Shown here: piece after piece, positions 17,518-25,537 of the stretch
Position numbering within the stretch: the stretch's first letter is position 1
Layout of the letters: each line of letters starts with the position of its first letter
From: an uncultured Acidobacteriota bacterium
GTDB lineage: Bacteria > Acidobacteriota > UBA6911 > CAINFC01
Assembly (NCBI GenBank): GCA_903847975.1
Contig: CAINFC010000081.1
Span: forward strand, 1 to 46,301
Direction of reading: 5' to 3'
DNA: 46,301 nucleotides
Position numbers and translations under genes: made by a program
The notes under the pieces: model-generated
Seen by the model: the letters and a program-made list of their open reading frames with translations, nothing else
Database searches by the model: none
What the model was told of the DNA's origin: nothing

Positions 17518-18642
17518 ATGAAAACGAAAAGCGGGAAGTTATGGATATTCGTGGGGCTTACTTTGACCCTGGCGGCCGTTCTGCTGCTCTTCGGCATGAC
17601 GTCTGCGGCGGCTCCGCCTGACGACCTGCCCACGGCGGCTCATCCGAAAGTCAAGGCCGCGATTGCCGTCCAGGAGGCCGTCACACCCAACCTGATGGCC
17701 CTGGAGAACATCCTGGGCACGGCGGTCGGCATGGATGACAGCGGAGAAGCCCACCTGACTGTCTACGTCAACGAGCACGGCAGGGAAATGGCGGAAACCG
17801 TGAAGTCGCTGCCGAAAACCATTAAGGGGCTGCGCGTCGCCGTGGAAGTGACCGAGCCGTTTCGCGCCATGGCGGCTGCCGTGACCGCCGATGCTCCCCA
17901 CACCGCAAAGCAGGCGGCCCCGATTCAGCTGGGAACCTCCGGGGGCTGGAGACTGGATCTGGCCAACGGATATTGCTGCGGCGGCACGCTGGGTTCCCTG
18001 GTGCAGGTCAATGGAACCCAATATGTCCTGAGCAACTACCATGTGCTGGAGGCGGACATTGTTAGCGGCGGGAATGGACACGTGGCATTAACCGGAGATA
18101 ATGTAATCCAGCCCGGGCTGATCGATGTTCGGTGCAATGCAGGCGGCGCCCAGAATGTGGCCACTCTGGTCAAGTTGAGCTCGCTGCCCGGTTCGAATGT
18201 GGATGCCGCTGTGGCCCAGGTCAGTCCCGGAATGGTCCGCACGGACGGCTCCATTATAGACATCGGCATGATTTCGGGCCAGACGGTCACCCCCGCCCTT
18301 AAAAGGGCGGTGAAGAAAAGCGGTCGGACCACCGGCCTGACCCGGAGCACCATTTCCGGCCTGAATGCCACTATCTCCGTCGCCTATGAAAACGAGTGCG
18401 CCGGGGGTGCCGCTTTCACCAAGACATTCACCGGACAGATCGTCATCGCCAACAAGGGGAGCAGATTTCTCAACAGCGGCGATTCCGGCTCGCTGCTGGT
18501 GGAGGATGCGGCCAACAACCCCAGGGCCGTCGGTCTGCTCTACGCCGGCAGCAACACCACCGCTATCGCCAATCCGATCGGCCAGGTGTTGGCCTTTTTA
18601 GGCAGCAAGCTGGGCGGAACCGCCACCATGGTCGGAAATTGA
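17518..18642 (+). CDS. Secreted trypsin-fold serine protease, NAL1-like
   Basis: 374 residues. Hydrophobic signal segment at 8-31. Residues 40-135 form a small alpha/beta pro-region (TVYVNEHGREMAETVKSLP). The protease domain begins near GTLGSLVQVNGTQYVLSNYHVLEAD; the visible triad is H175, D229 (in NVDAAVAQ) and S323 (in NSGDSGSLL). CGGTLGSLV, QPGLIDV and KSGRTTGLTRSTI are blocks shared with the plant NAL1-type trypsin-like family and its bacterial homologues. Likely an exported endopeptidase; its target is unknown. AAGGAGG lies about 9 bp before the ATG. Divergent from the amidohydrolase; convergent with the S9 peptidase. Confidence 0.75.
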   Translation: MKTKSGKLWIFVGLTLTLAAVLLLFGMTSAAAPPDDLPTAAHPKVKAAIAVQEAVTPNLMALENILGTAVGMDDSGEAHLTVYVNEHGREMAETVKSLPKTIKGLRVAVEVTEPFRAMAAAVTADAPHTAKQAAPIQLGTSGGWRLDLANGYCCGGTLGSLVQVNGTQYVLSNYHVLEADIVSGGNGHVALTGDNVIQPGLIDVRCNAGGAQNVATLVKLSSLPGSNVDAAVAQVSPGMVRTDGSIIDIGMISGQTVTPALKRAVKKSGRTTGLTRSTISGLNATISVAYENECAGGAAFTKTFTGQIVIANKGSRFLNSGDSGSLLVEDAANNPRAVGLLYAGSNTTAIANPIGQVLAFLGSKLGGTATMVGN

Positions 18643-18692
18643 AAGCGCCCGGCCTCTTCGGTCCTTGATAGTACCGGCTCCGGCCCGGCGCT

Positions 18693-20756
18693 CTACCTGG
18701 CCGCCAGGGCGCGCCAGCGCCGGTACTGCGCCGTTTTGCGGGGATCGGGATCCTCGCAGCCCTGCAGCCAGTACCGGAACCAGTCCAGGTTGCGTTCCAT
18801 GGAAGCCCGGCGATGGCTGGGCAGAGAGAAAACATGGGGCGCACCCGGGTAGATCACCTGCTCCACGGGCTTTCCCAGGCGGCGCAGCGCCATGTAAAAC
18901 TCCAGCGACTGCACCCCCACATCGCCGCCGTATTCGCGCAGCAGTGGGATATTCATCTTATCGGCATTCAGGGCCGGGGCCACCCGCCGGTAATTCCCGT
19001 ACGCTTCCCCGAATGGCGGACCGCCGAAAAAATCGTCGAGGTAGCGCTGCATCCCGGCACTGCCCGTCACCCAGTACTGCCCGGCATTGTTCAGCCCGCC
19101 CTCCCCGGCCGACGCCGCCTGGAACAGCCCGGACTGGGTAATGGCCATCTCCGCCAGGAAAGCCCCGAAGCTCCACCCCAGGACACCCACCCGCTTCGGA
19201 TCGGCGATCCCCTCCTCCACCAGGCCCCGGACGGCGGCCTCCATGCCGGCAAGCGGGTTATAAACCTGCGACATCGCCGCTGCCTCGAAGTCGCCCGGCT
19301 TCCAGCCCAACTCCCGCGGGTAGTTGAACAGCAGCACGGCAAACCCGGCCTCGACAAAATGCTGCACCGGGTAGCTGGCGATCCACTGCGCCTGGGTCGT
19401 GAATTTGTTCGAAAACTGGTAGTGAACCATGAGCAGGGGGAGACGCTCTTCTTTCCACGGCCTGTCGGGCAGGAACAGAAAGCCGCCGACTTCATGGCCG
19501 AACCGGTTTTTCCAGGAGCGCTCCGCCGCGTCGCGCAGGCGGACGGAATCGAACTGCGGATTCAGCCGGGTCAGAATCCTGGTCCGGCCCGACTCCGCAT
19601 CCAGCAGGGCGATTTCCGGCGGAACCGTCAGCGCCTGCCGGATGCAGGCCGCCTGCTTTTTATCCGCCGAAAAGCTGAATTCGGAATAATGCGCGCCGTC
19701 GGAGGGCACGGCCTGGATCGGACCGGTCCCGAGCGGCGCGCGGTAGAGGGTCGAGTTTCGGCGATCGTCGTATTCGATCAGCAGGTTTTCTCCCCGACTG
19801 TCAAAAAGAACGGAGGAAAGAAAGAACCAGTCCCTCGCGCCGGCCACGGGAGCCGGAAGAGAATTTTCCTCCAGGGCCCGCAGGAGCGGCCGGCTGCGCG
19901 GCACATAGGTTTTCCCCTCCTCGCCGGTGGCCACGAACGCCAGGCGCCGCCCATCCGAACTCCAGGCGACCCCCCGGTTCCGCAGGCCGTCCTGCACGAA
20001 TGGACGGAACGCAAAAGGGGTACGGTCCAAATCCAGCAGGCCGATCCGCTCCCCCGGTCCGGCCTCGGTATAGGAAATGGCCGCCTGGCGGCCGGAAGGC
20101 GCCCAGGCCAGCCCGAGCAGGGAGGTCACTCCGCCCAGATCCGCGTCGATGCGTCGGGCGGCCGTCGTCCCCTTTTCCCAGAGCCAGAGCTCCGGCCGGC
20201 CCGGGGCCGTCCAGCTGCGCTGCGTAAAGGAGCGGATCCCGTGGAAATTTTCGTCATAGACCACGCCCTCCCGCTCGATCCGGCTGCGCTCTTCGGCCGG
20301 AACCGGGGGGACGGTGACGAAGAGCAGCCGGGACCCGTCCGGAGACCAGTCATATTGCATCACAGGGGTGGGATGCTCGAACAGGGGCTGGACGTCCTCC
20401 GTTTCCGTGGAGATGCGCCAAAGGGCGGTTTCTCCCGGTCGGGGCAGGATCGCCGAAAGCGCGCGGCCGTCCGGCAGCCATTTCAGTCCGGCAGCCGAGG
20501 AGGCCATCAGCCGCCTCGGCGCGGGCAGGCTTTCGCCGGCCAGCCACAATTCCGTGCGGCTGCTGTTCTCGGCCAGGCTGGACTGCCTTATCAGGAATGC
20601 AACCGTGCGGCCGTCGGGGGAAAGGCGCGGCGAGGAAGGCTCGCGCTGCTCGATGATATCGGCAAAGGTCAGCGCCCGCTTATCCTGGGCCGCGCCGGCC
20701 GGGATGAGCAGCAGAAGAAGAAAAAGCAAACGGAGTGCGGGTCGTGCACGGGTCAT
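18693..20756 (-). CDS. Exported S9-family prolyl oligopeptidase-like peptidase
   Basis: 687 residues. A signal peptide (to about AGAAQ) is followed by a TolB/WD40-like propeller with recurrent SPDGRTVAFL, SPDGSRLLFV, APSGRQAAIS and SSDGRRLAFV strands, then an alpha/beta-hydrolase domain. The catalytic triad is S529 (GWSFGA, the last Gly of the usual GxSxGG replaced by Ala), D612 (YGGDVGV) and H641 (GAPHVF). Such enzymes cleave short peptides or remove N-terminal residues. The ATG at 20756 has GAGGGG upstream and begins the signal peptide. It follows the acetolactate decarboxylase gene on the same strand after 110 bp that contain an inverted repeat. Confidence 0.88.
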   Translation of the reverse strand: MTRARPALRLLFLLLLLIPAGAAQDKRALTFADIIEQREPSSPRLSPDGRTVAFLIRQSSLAENSSRTELWLAGESLPAPRRLMASSAAGLKWLPDGRALSAILPRPGETALWRISTETEDVQPLFEHPTPVMQYDWSPDGSRLLFVTVPPVPAEERSRIEREGVVYDENFHGIRSFTQRSWTAPGRPELWLWEKGTTAARRIDADLGGVTSLLGLAWAPSGRQAAISYTEAGPGERIGLLDLDRTPFAFRPFVQDGLRNRGVAWSSDGRRLAFVATGEEGKTYVPRSRPLLRALEENSLPAPVAGARDWFFLSSVLFDSRGENLLIEYDDRRNSTLYRAPLGTGPIQAVPSDGAHYSEFSFSADKKQAACIRQALTVPPEIALLDAESGRTRILTRLNPQFDSVRLRDAAERSWKNRFGHEVGGFLFLPDRPWKEERLPLLMVHYQFSNKFTTQAQWIASYPVQHFVEAGFAVLLFNYPRELGWKPGDFEAAAMSQVYNPLAGMEAAVRGLVEEGIADPKRVGVLGWSFGAFLAEMAITQSGLFQAASAGEGGLNNAGQYWVTGSAGMQRYLDDFFGGPPFGEAYGNYRRVAPALNADKMNIPLLREYGGDVGVQSLEFYMALRRLGKPVEQVIYPGAPHVFSLPSHRRASMERNLDWFRYWLQGCEDPDPRKTAQYRRWRALAAR

Positions 20757-20774
20757 ACAATCACCCCTCGGTCC

Positions 20775-20822
20775 TCGCAAAATGGAAAGGATGGAAGTCG
20801 AAAAAGACGTGACCTTTTGCGA
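20775..20822. repeat. Inverted repeat TCGCAAAA / TTTTGCGA
   Basis: TCGCAAAA at 20775-20782 and TTTTGCGA at 20815-20822 could form an 8-bp stem with a 32-nt loop between the decarboxylase and S9 genes. The same arms, in the other order, occur at 7025-7062, and one arm at 25371-25384. Confidence 0.45.
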
Positions 20823-20866
20823 ATCCGCCCAGGAAGTGGACCTCTTATCCCGGAGGGCGGAAGGGC

Positions 20867-21670
20867 CTACTTCCTGTCGCTGAGGATGCGCCGCATTTCC
20901 TGCATGCGGTCCTTGCCGTACTGCACGTTCTGGAAAGCGGTGGGATCCTCGGGAAGGGCCAGCTCATAGCGGCTCATGGTCATGATGCGGACCTGCCCGC
21001 TTTCCATCTCGCAGGCGAACAGGTGCCCGCCCTTCTGCCGGTCTTCGCTGATGAAATGAAAATGGTATCCGGGGTAGTTGATCCCCTGCACGTAAGGAGG
21101 GCAGCGGAAGCCCAGCAGGGTTCCCGGGACCCGGTCGAACTCGGCCACCACCTGCCCTTTGACCGCCTCGAGCAGGCTGGTGTAAGGCCGGCTCTGCTCG
21201 GGGACGGTGCGGGTCCGGACCTTGTTGAAAAAACCGCTGACCCGGAAGGCGTAAAACAGGTGGGGGTTGGCTGCCGCCTGGTCCAGCAGCCCCTGCAGCG
21301 ATTCCATGGTGGTCCCATTGGGAATCTCGCGGGCGGCCCCCCCGGCAAACCGGCAGGCAAAGGCGTACGGCGTCAGCGCCTGCGGGGAAGGCTGATACAC
21401 TTTCCCATCCGCCTTGGCCTGGTACAGCTTTCCGTCCAGGAGAATCAGCTCTCCGCCGAGGCGGTCGAAAGCCCCGATGCCGAAATCGCCGTGCCGCTGC
21501 AGCTCGGCAATCGGCATCCGCCCGTCAAAATTGCCGGAGAGCAGAGCTTCGAAGAGCGCAAACTGAAACAAGGTTCCCGAGGCGGGAGGGGCGGATTGCG
21601 CCCGAATCCCCGGGGAAAGCACCAGTCCAAGGAAAACCCAAACCCACAGGACGCGCCGTTTCTCTCCCAT
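20867..21670 (-). CDS. budA: Alpha-acetolactate decarboxylase, exported
   Basis: 267 residues. Family signatures run through the protein: LFQFALFEALLSGNFDGRM (34-52), GDFGIGAFDRLGGELILLDG (61-80, with the conserved Glu E74), and YPGYHFHFISEDRQKGGHLF (199-218) with zinc ligands H203, H205 and H216. The reaction is decarboxylation of acetolactate to acetoin. An N-terminal signal peptide (RRVLWVWVFLGLVLSPGIRAQ) means the protein is exported; this is known for some homologues. No acetolactate synthase or butanediol dehydrogenase lies nearby. The start at 21670 has GGAAGG upstream and begins the signal; the longer ORF runs into a repeat. Confidence 0.88.
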   Translation of the reverse strand: MGEKRRVLWVWVFLGLVLSPGIRAQSAPPASGTLFQFALFEALLSGNFDGRMPIAELQRHGDFGIGAFDRLGGELILLDGKLYQAKADGKVYQPSPQALTPYAFACRFAGGAAREIPNGTTMESLQGLLDQAAANPHLFYAFRVSGFFNKVRTRTVPEQSRPYTSLLEAVKGQVVAEFDRVPGTLLGFRCPPYVQGINYPGYHFHFISEDRQKGGHLFACEMESGQVRIMTMSRYELALPEDPTAFQNVQYGKDRMQEMRRILSDRK

Positions 21671-21965
21671 TGTCCCTTCCTTTCCTTTTATTGAAGGTGC
21701 AAAAAGTTTCACGCGAAAGCCCTTATAGGGCTTCGGAACGTAGCCCGGGGTTGGCGCGCTTCGCGCCTGCCCCGGGCAGGAATGTTCGGAGGAGGCAACC
21801 CTGCAAGGATTGCTCAAAATCCAGCCATGGCAGGTGGTTGCGCAGCCCTTACAGGGCTGATTTTCAAACAGATCCGCCTACCCGGGGTAGCGCCTGCGGC
21901 GCAACCCCGGGCTATGTTCCGGAACCCCCTTGGGGTTCCTGCTACTTGTTGCACCTTCTTTTCCA
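21671..21965. repeat. Intergenic repeat cluster
   Basis: Two elements lie head to tail. Bases 21719-21780 match the right end of the window (46258-46301) over AGCCCGGGGTTGGCGCGCTT and the preceding hairpin. Bases 21839-21938 match 14-117 almost exactly. Both consist of short GC-rich hairpins. No gene is present in the interval, which separates the ferredoxin and decarboxylase genes. Confidence 0.8.
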
Positions 21966-22775
21966 TTAACTGAGTGCGATGGCGTTCTTTTCGCACACCG
22001 ACCGGCAGATTCCGCAGCCGTAGCACTTGCTGGCATCGATCCCGGCCTTCTTCCGGCCGGCGCTGTAAAAGACGGCCCCGAACTGGCAGACCTCCATGCA
22101 GCGTCGGCACCCGGTGCACTCCTGCAGGTTAACCGAAGCCCGGCCGTGCCCCTTCTCTATGGCGGGAAGCCCGTGGCTGATCGCGGACTTCAGGGCCAGG
22201 CAGTCGGCGCGGTCGCAGTTGCAGATGCCGCCGATGAAGGGGGTCAGGAAAGTCCACACGCTATGGCACAGGCCCTGCCGCTCATGCTGCCGGAAGGCCT
22301 GCAGCGCCTCCTCCCGGGTCAGGGTTTCGAAGCCGCGGCAGTCCGGGCCGAGCAGAAAACTCCCGCCACCCCCCTGGAGGATTTCCACGAACTTTCCTCC
22401 GGCGGGCCCCATGCTTATCCCGTAGCAGAATCGCTTTTCTTCGCCGGTGGTGACTTTGCGGCAGACGCAGGGAATCCGCACGATGGAGGTGGCCATCTGA
22501 AAGATCCGCTCAACGTCCTCCAACGGCAGGACCTGCCCGAAATGGTCCCTCCGCAGCTTGCGCCGCATCTGCCAGCGGAAAAACCACTGCAGAAAAGAGG
22601 GCAGCCGGTCATAGGCCGGAAGCTGCTCGGGCACCTTGCGTAGTTCATCGACATTGCCGAGCATGTGCCGGATGACTTTCCGGCGCCGCAAATCGCTAAG
22701 CAGGTCTTCGGAATAGTTCCGGGCGTCGAAATACCAGCGCTGCCCTTCCCCATGCTGAACACAGAACTGACACAT
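21966..22775 (-). CDS. Cysteine-rich 4Fe-4S ferredoxin-like protein
   Basis: 269 residues. The C-terminus holds two classical 4Fe-4S motifs, C220-C223-C226-C230 (CTGCRRCMEVC) and C251-C254-C257-C261 (CYGCGICRSVC). The N-terminal 200 residues are not ferredoxin: they carry C2/C5, C103/C105, C117, C146, C170 and a CNCDRADC group (185-192) that may bind a further metal centre. No signal peptide, so cytoplasmic. Homologous stand-alone proteins beginning MCQFC are known in anaerobes, but I know of no assigned role. The ATG at 22775 follows a GGAGGAGAAAGGAAGGA stretch. It lies 26 bp after the propeller gene on the same strand. Confidence 0.75.
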   Translation of the reverse strand: MCQFCVQHGEGQRWYFDARNYSEDLLSDLRRRKVIRHMLGNVDELRKVPEQLPAYDRLPSFLQWFFRWQMRRKLRRDHFGQVLPLEDVERIFQMATSIVRIPCVCRKVTTGEEKRFCYGISMGPAGGKFVEILQGGGGSFLLGPDCRGFETLTREEALQAFRQHERQGLCHSVWTFLTPFIGGICNCDRADCLALKSAISHGLPAIEKGHGRASVNLQECTGCRRCMEVCQFGAVFYSAGRKKAGIDASKCYGCGICRSVCEKNAIALS

Positions 22776-22801
22776 GCGCCGTCCTTCCTTTCTCCTCCGC
22801 G

Positions 22802-25324
22802 TCAGGGCAGAGGCAAAACCGGAATGGTGGTAAACACGTTGTTGCCCTGAATCGGGCCCTGGAACTGGTAAAGCAGGCCAATGGCCGTCGTGACCTGCGT
22901 CGAGTAGATCTCCACGACTCCTTCCGGCACCGCGCCGACTCCCGGGAAATACTGGGAGACAAACCTGGCCACCTGCTGGCGGGCATCCAGCATGAAGGAA
23001 GAGGACGAGACGATCACCCCCGCGGAGCTGATCAGCCGCATGGAGATGCTGACCGGCGAATCGGTCGGATTGGCAATCGCAATGCCGGTGTCGTTGAGCG
23101 CCCCCATCTGCGGGGCGGCAACCGCCATCTTTTTCCAACGGGGAGAGGGGTAAACCGTCGCTTCGGAGATCACCTTGTTCCCTTCCAGGGACTGATATAC
23201 GGCCAGACCCGAAATCGGCCAGCTTGAGAATACCTGACACCACCCGGTTTTCAGTTCTCCGCTATCTTCCAGCCTCACGTTCAGCGAGGCCAGCGGACCC
23301 AGGACGGTGTTGAAGGCATTCACCAGGGCTCCGTTGATCGTCACCCCCAGGGGGAGTCCCTGCGGAGAAATAAACCGCACGGTAATCTGCACCGAGGAAG
23401 TGCTGGGATTGTACAGGAAGAGGCTGGTCCGGTAGCCGCCTCCCAGGGCAATCTGCGGAAACTCCAGGAGCGTGCTGGGACCGAGAACCGGCAGGGTGGT
23501 GGTGGTCGAGGAAGTGGAAGTGCTCGTTGTGGTTGTGCTGGTGGTGGAAGTGCTGGTGGTGGAAGTGCTGGTGGTCGATATCAGCAGGGAGCTGGAGGTG
23601 GTCGTGCTGCTGGTGGAAGTGCTCGTGGTGGTTGTGGAGGTAGATGTGCTGGAAGTCGAGCTGGTGCTGGTGGTGCTGGTCGTCGTCGGGATCACGATGA
23701 TCGTGGTGGAGGTGGTCGAAGTGGAACCCGTGGTGCTGGTCGAAGTGCTGGTCGTAGTGCTGGTGGTAGAGATGGTCGTGGAAGTGACATCCGTGCTGCG
23801 GTCGTGCAGGAACACGTCCGACGCGCCGTTGGTATCGCCGGAAATCAGGTTGGTGGCCAGGGAATGAAAGGAAATGAATCTTCCCAGCGTAGCCACCGCC
23901 GGCGCCCCGCGGTCAAAGGAAGCCGGACCGGTCACGTTCGGCGATGCCCCGGAGGCGTCGTTGGCCTCCAGTCCGGCCGAATCCACGGAAATCCGGGAAA
24001 CGACTCCGGTAGACCGGTCGGCCAGGAAAACATCCGCCTTGCCATTGCCGTCCGAGGAGATCAGGTTGCTGGCCAGAGAGCGAAAAGCGATGGTTCCCCC
24101 GTCGGCGGCAAGGGCCGGGAATTCCGAAGCCCCATTGGCTTCCGTGCCGGAGGTGCTCACCGAAATCCGCGTGGTGCGAATCCCGGCCCCGGTTTCATCG
24201 AACGTGTTGTTGCCGTCCGCATCCCGATCGTGCAGAAAAACATCGGCGACCGCGTTGACGTCGCCGGCGACCAGGTTGGCGGCCAGCGAGCTGAACACCA
24301 CAAACCGTCCGTTGGCCGACACGGAGGGATGCAGCGACCAGTTGTCGCCCTGCGCCAGCTCGCTGGAAACGGACATGCGGACGGTTTTCACGCCGCCCGG
24401 CTCATCAAAAATGCCGTTGTTGTCGGTGTCCCGGTCCCGAACGAATATGTCGTCCGTCTGGTTGGTATCGCCGGTAACCAGGTTGGAAGCCGCCGAATGG
24501 AAGACCACAAAGCGGCCGGAGGAAGAAATGGCAGGGGGTCCGTGGTAAAGGCCGGTGAATCCGGAAGGCCCGTTGGCTTCGATCCCTTCGGTCGAAACCG
24601 ACACCCGGACCACCTTGTTCGGCAGATTCATATCGTAGACAAATATATCCGCCTGATTGTTGAGATCGTTGGCCACCAGGTTGCTGGCCAGGGAAACAAA
24701 GGCCACATAACGGCCGTCGGCGGAAAGGGCCGGAAAAAGGGACATCCCGTTGGCCTGGCTGCCGTCCGAAGCCACCGATACCCGCACCGTGCGGATGTCG
24801 CCGGCCGTATCCAGGATTCCGTCCCCCGTCCTGTCGCGGTCGTGAACGAACACATCCGGGCAGGTTCCGGTTATGGAGTAGTAGGTACAGGTGTTGGTGT
24901 CGTTGTCGATCAGGTTGTTGCTCTCCGAGTAGAAAGCTACCAGCCGCCCGGCAGAGGACAGGGACGGCAGGTAGGAGTCGCCGTTCCCCTGCGTCCCGCT
25001 GGAGGAGACCGACACCCGCACCGTCTTGGTCCCGCTCAGCTCCCGGCTGCGCACGTAGACATCCGTCCTGGCGTTGGTATCGTTGGCCGCCAGTGCGGCC
25101 TGGGACCAGAAGGCCACATGCGCCCCGTCGGTGGAAACGGAGGGATTGAAGGATCCCTTTCCGGACTCGCCCTGGTTTCCCGCGGAATCGACGGAAAGCC
25201 GGCTGGTCAGAGCCGCAAGGACCGCTTCTTGAGAGTTTCCCTGGCCGGCCAAAGCCGAAAGACAGGCAGCCGAAAGGATCAGCAGCAGCCCGGTCCGCAG
25301 AACGAAGTGCCTTTTACTGGTCAT
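22802..25324 (-). CDS. Secreted seven-repeat TolB-like propeller protein with Ser/Thr linker
   Basis: 840 residues. Signal peptide to about residue 31. Residues 38-510 are seven repeats of about 65 residues, each ending in a DVFVHDRD-type strand (DVYVRSRE, DVFVHDRD, DIFVYDMN, DIFVRDRD, DVFLHDRD, DVFLADRS, DVFLHDRS), consistent with a seven-bladed beta-propeller. Three repeats contain an extra calcium-loop-like insert such as DRDADGNNTFDE. Residues about 512-610 are almost only Ser and Thr, a flexible, possibly glycosylated spacer. Residues 611-840 form a C-terminal beta domain (LEFPQIALGGGYRTSLFLYNP) of a type common at the ends of acidobacterial exported proteins. No catalytic motif; probably surface binding. 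AAGGAGG precedes the ATG. Confidence 0.75.
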   Translation of the reverse strand: MTSKRHFVLRTGLLLILSAACLSALAGQGNSQEAVLAALTSRLSVDSAGNQGESGKGSFNPSVSTDGAHVAFWSQAALAANDTNARTDVYVRSRELSGTKTVRVSVSSSGTQGNGDSYLPSLSSAGRLVAFYSESNNLIDNDTNTCTYYSITGTCPDVFVHDRDRTGDGILDTAGDIRTVRVSVASDGSQANGMSLFPALSADGRYVAFVSLASNLVANDLNNQADIFVYDMNLPNKVVRVSVSTEGIEANGPSGFTGLYHGPPAISSSGRFVVFHSAASNLVTGDTNQTDDIFVRDRDTDNNGIFDEPGGVKTVRMSVSSELAQGDNWSLHPSVSANGRFVVFSSLAANLVAGDVNAVADVFLHDRDADGNNTFDETGAGIRTTRISVSTSGTEANGASEFPALAADGGTIAFRSLASNLISSDGNGKADVFLADRSTGVVSRISVDSAGLEANDASGASPNVTGPASFDRGAPAVATLGRFISFHSLATNLISGDTNGASDVFLHDRSTDVTSTTISTTSTTTSTSTSTTGSTSTTSTTIIVIPTTTSTTSTSSTSSTSTSTTTTSTSTSSTTTSSSLLISTTSTSTTSTSTTSTTTTSTSTSSTTTTLPVLGPSTLLEFPQIALGGGYRTSLFLYNPSTSSVQITVRFISPQGLPLGVTINGALVNAFNTVLGPLASLNVRLEDSGELKTGWCQVFSSWPISGLAVYQSLEGNKVISEATVYPSPRWKKMAVAAPQMGALNDTGIAIANPTDSPVSISMRLISSAGVIVSSSSFMLDARQQVARFVSQYFPGVGAVPEGVVEIYSTQVTTAIGLLYQFQGPIQGNNVFTTIPVLPLP
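23500..23790. repeat. Low-complexity DNA encoding the Ser/Thr linker
   Basis: On the plus strand this stretch is built from near-tandem GGTGGT, GTGCTG and GTCGTG units (Ser and Thr codons on the coding strand). Repeats of multiples of three bases could expand or contract in frame. Confidence 0.75.
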
Positions 25325-25537
25325 CGAGATATCCTCCTTGATTTTGTCCCTATTCTATCACTGTTACCGCTTCGCAAAAAGTCGAATTAGTATCGATGCG
25401 GATCTTTCGCTTTCCTGTCGACCCTTCCCATTCCTGCGGTGCGCTTTTCATTTTTTTCTTTTTCCACATCCTTCTTCCTTCGGGAATGCGATACAATTCC
25501 CTAAAAAATGGCGACAAAAATAATGAAGGAGAAAAAT

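Noticed and set aside
18813-20969. 718-codon plus-strand frame over the S9 peptidase
   Set aside because: Shadow of the minus-strand peptidase, which has a full catalytic triad, signal peptide and ribosome site.
22776-23243. N-terminal extension of the ferredoxin ORF
   Set aside because: The extension overlaps the propeller coding sequence in another frame; the MCQFC start at 22775 has a ribosome site and matches the expected N-terminus.
23500-23790. Possible CRISPR or satellite array
   Set aside because: The repeats are irregular, lack unique spacers and encode the Ser/Thr linker in frame.
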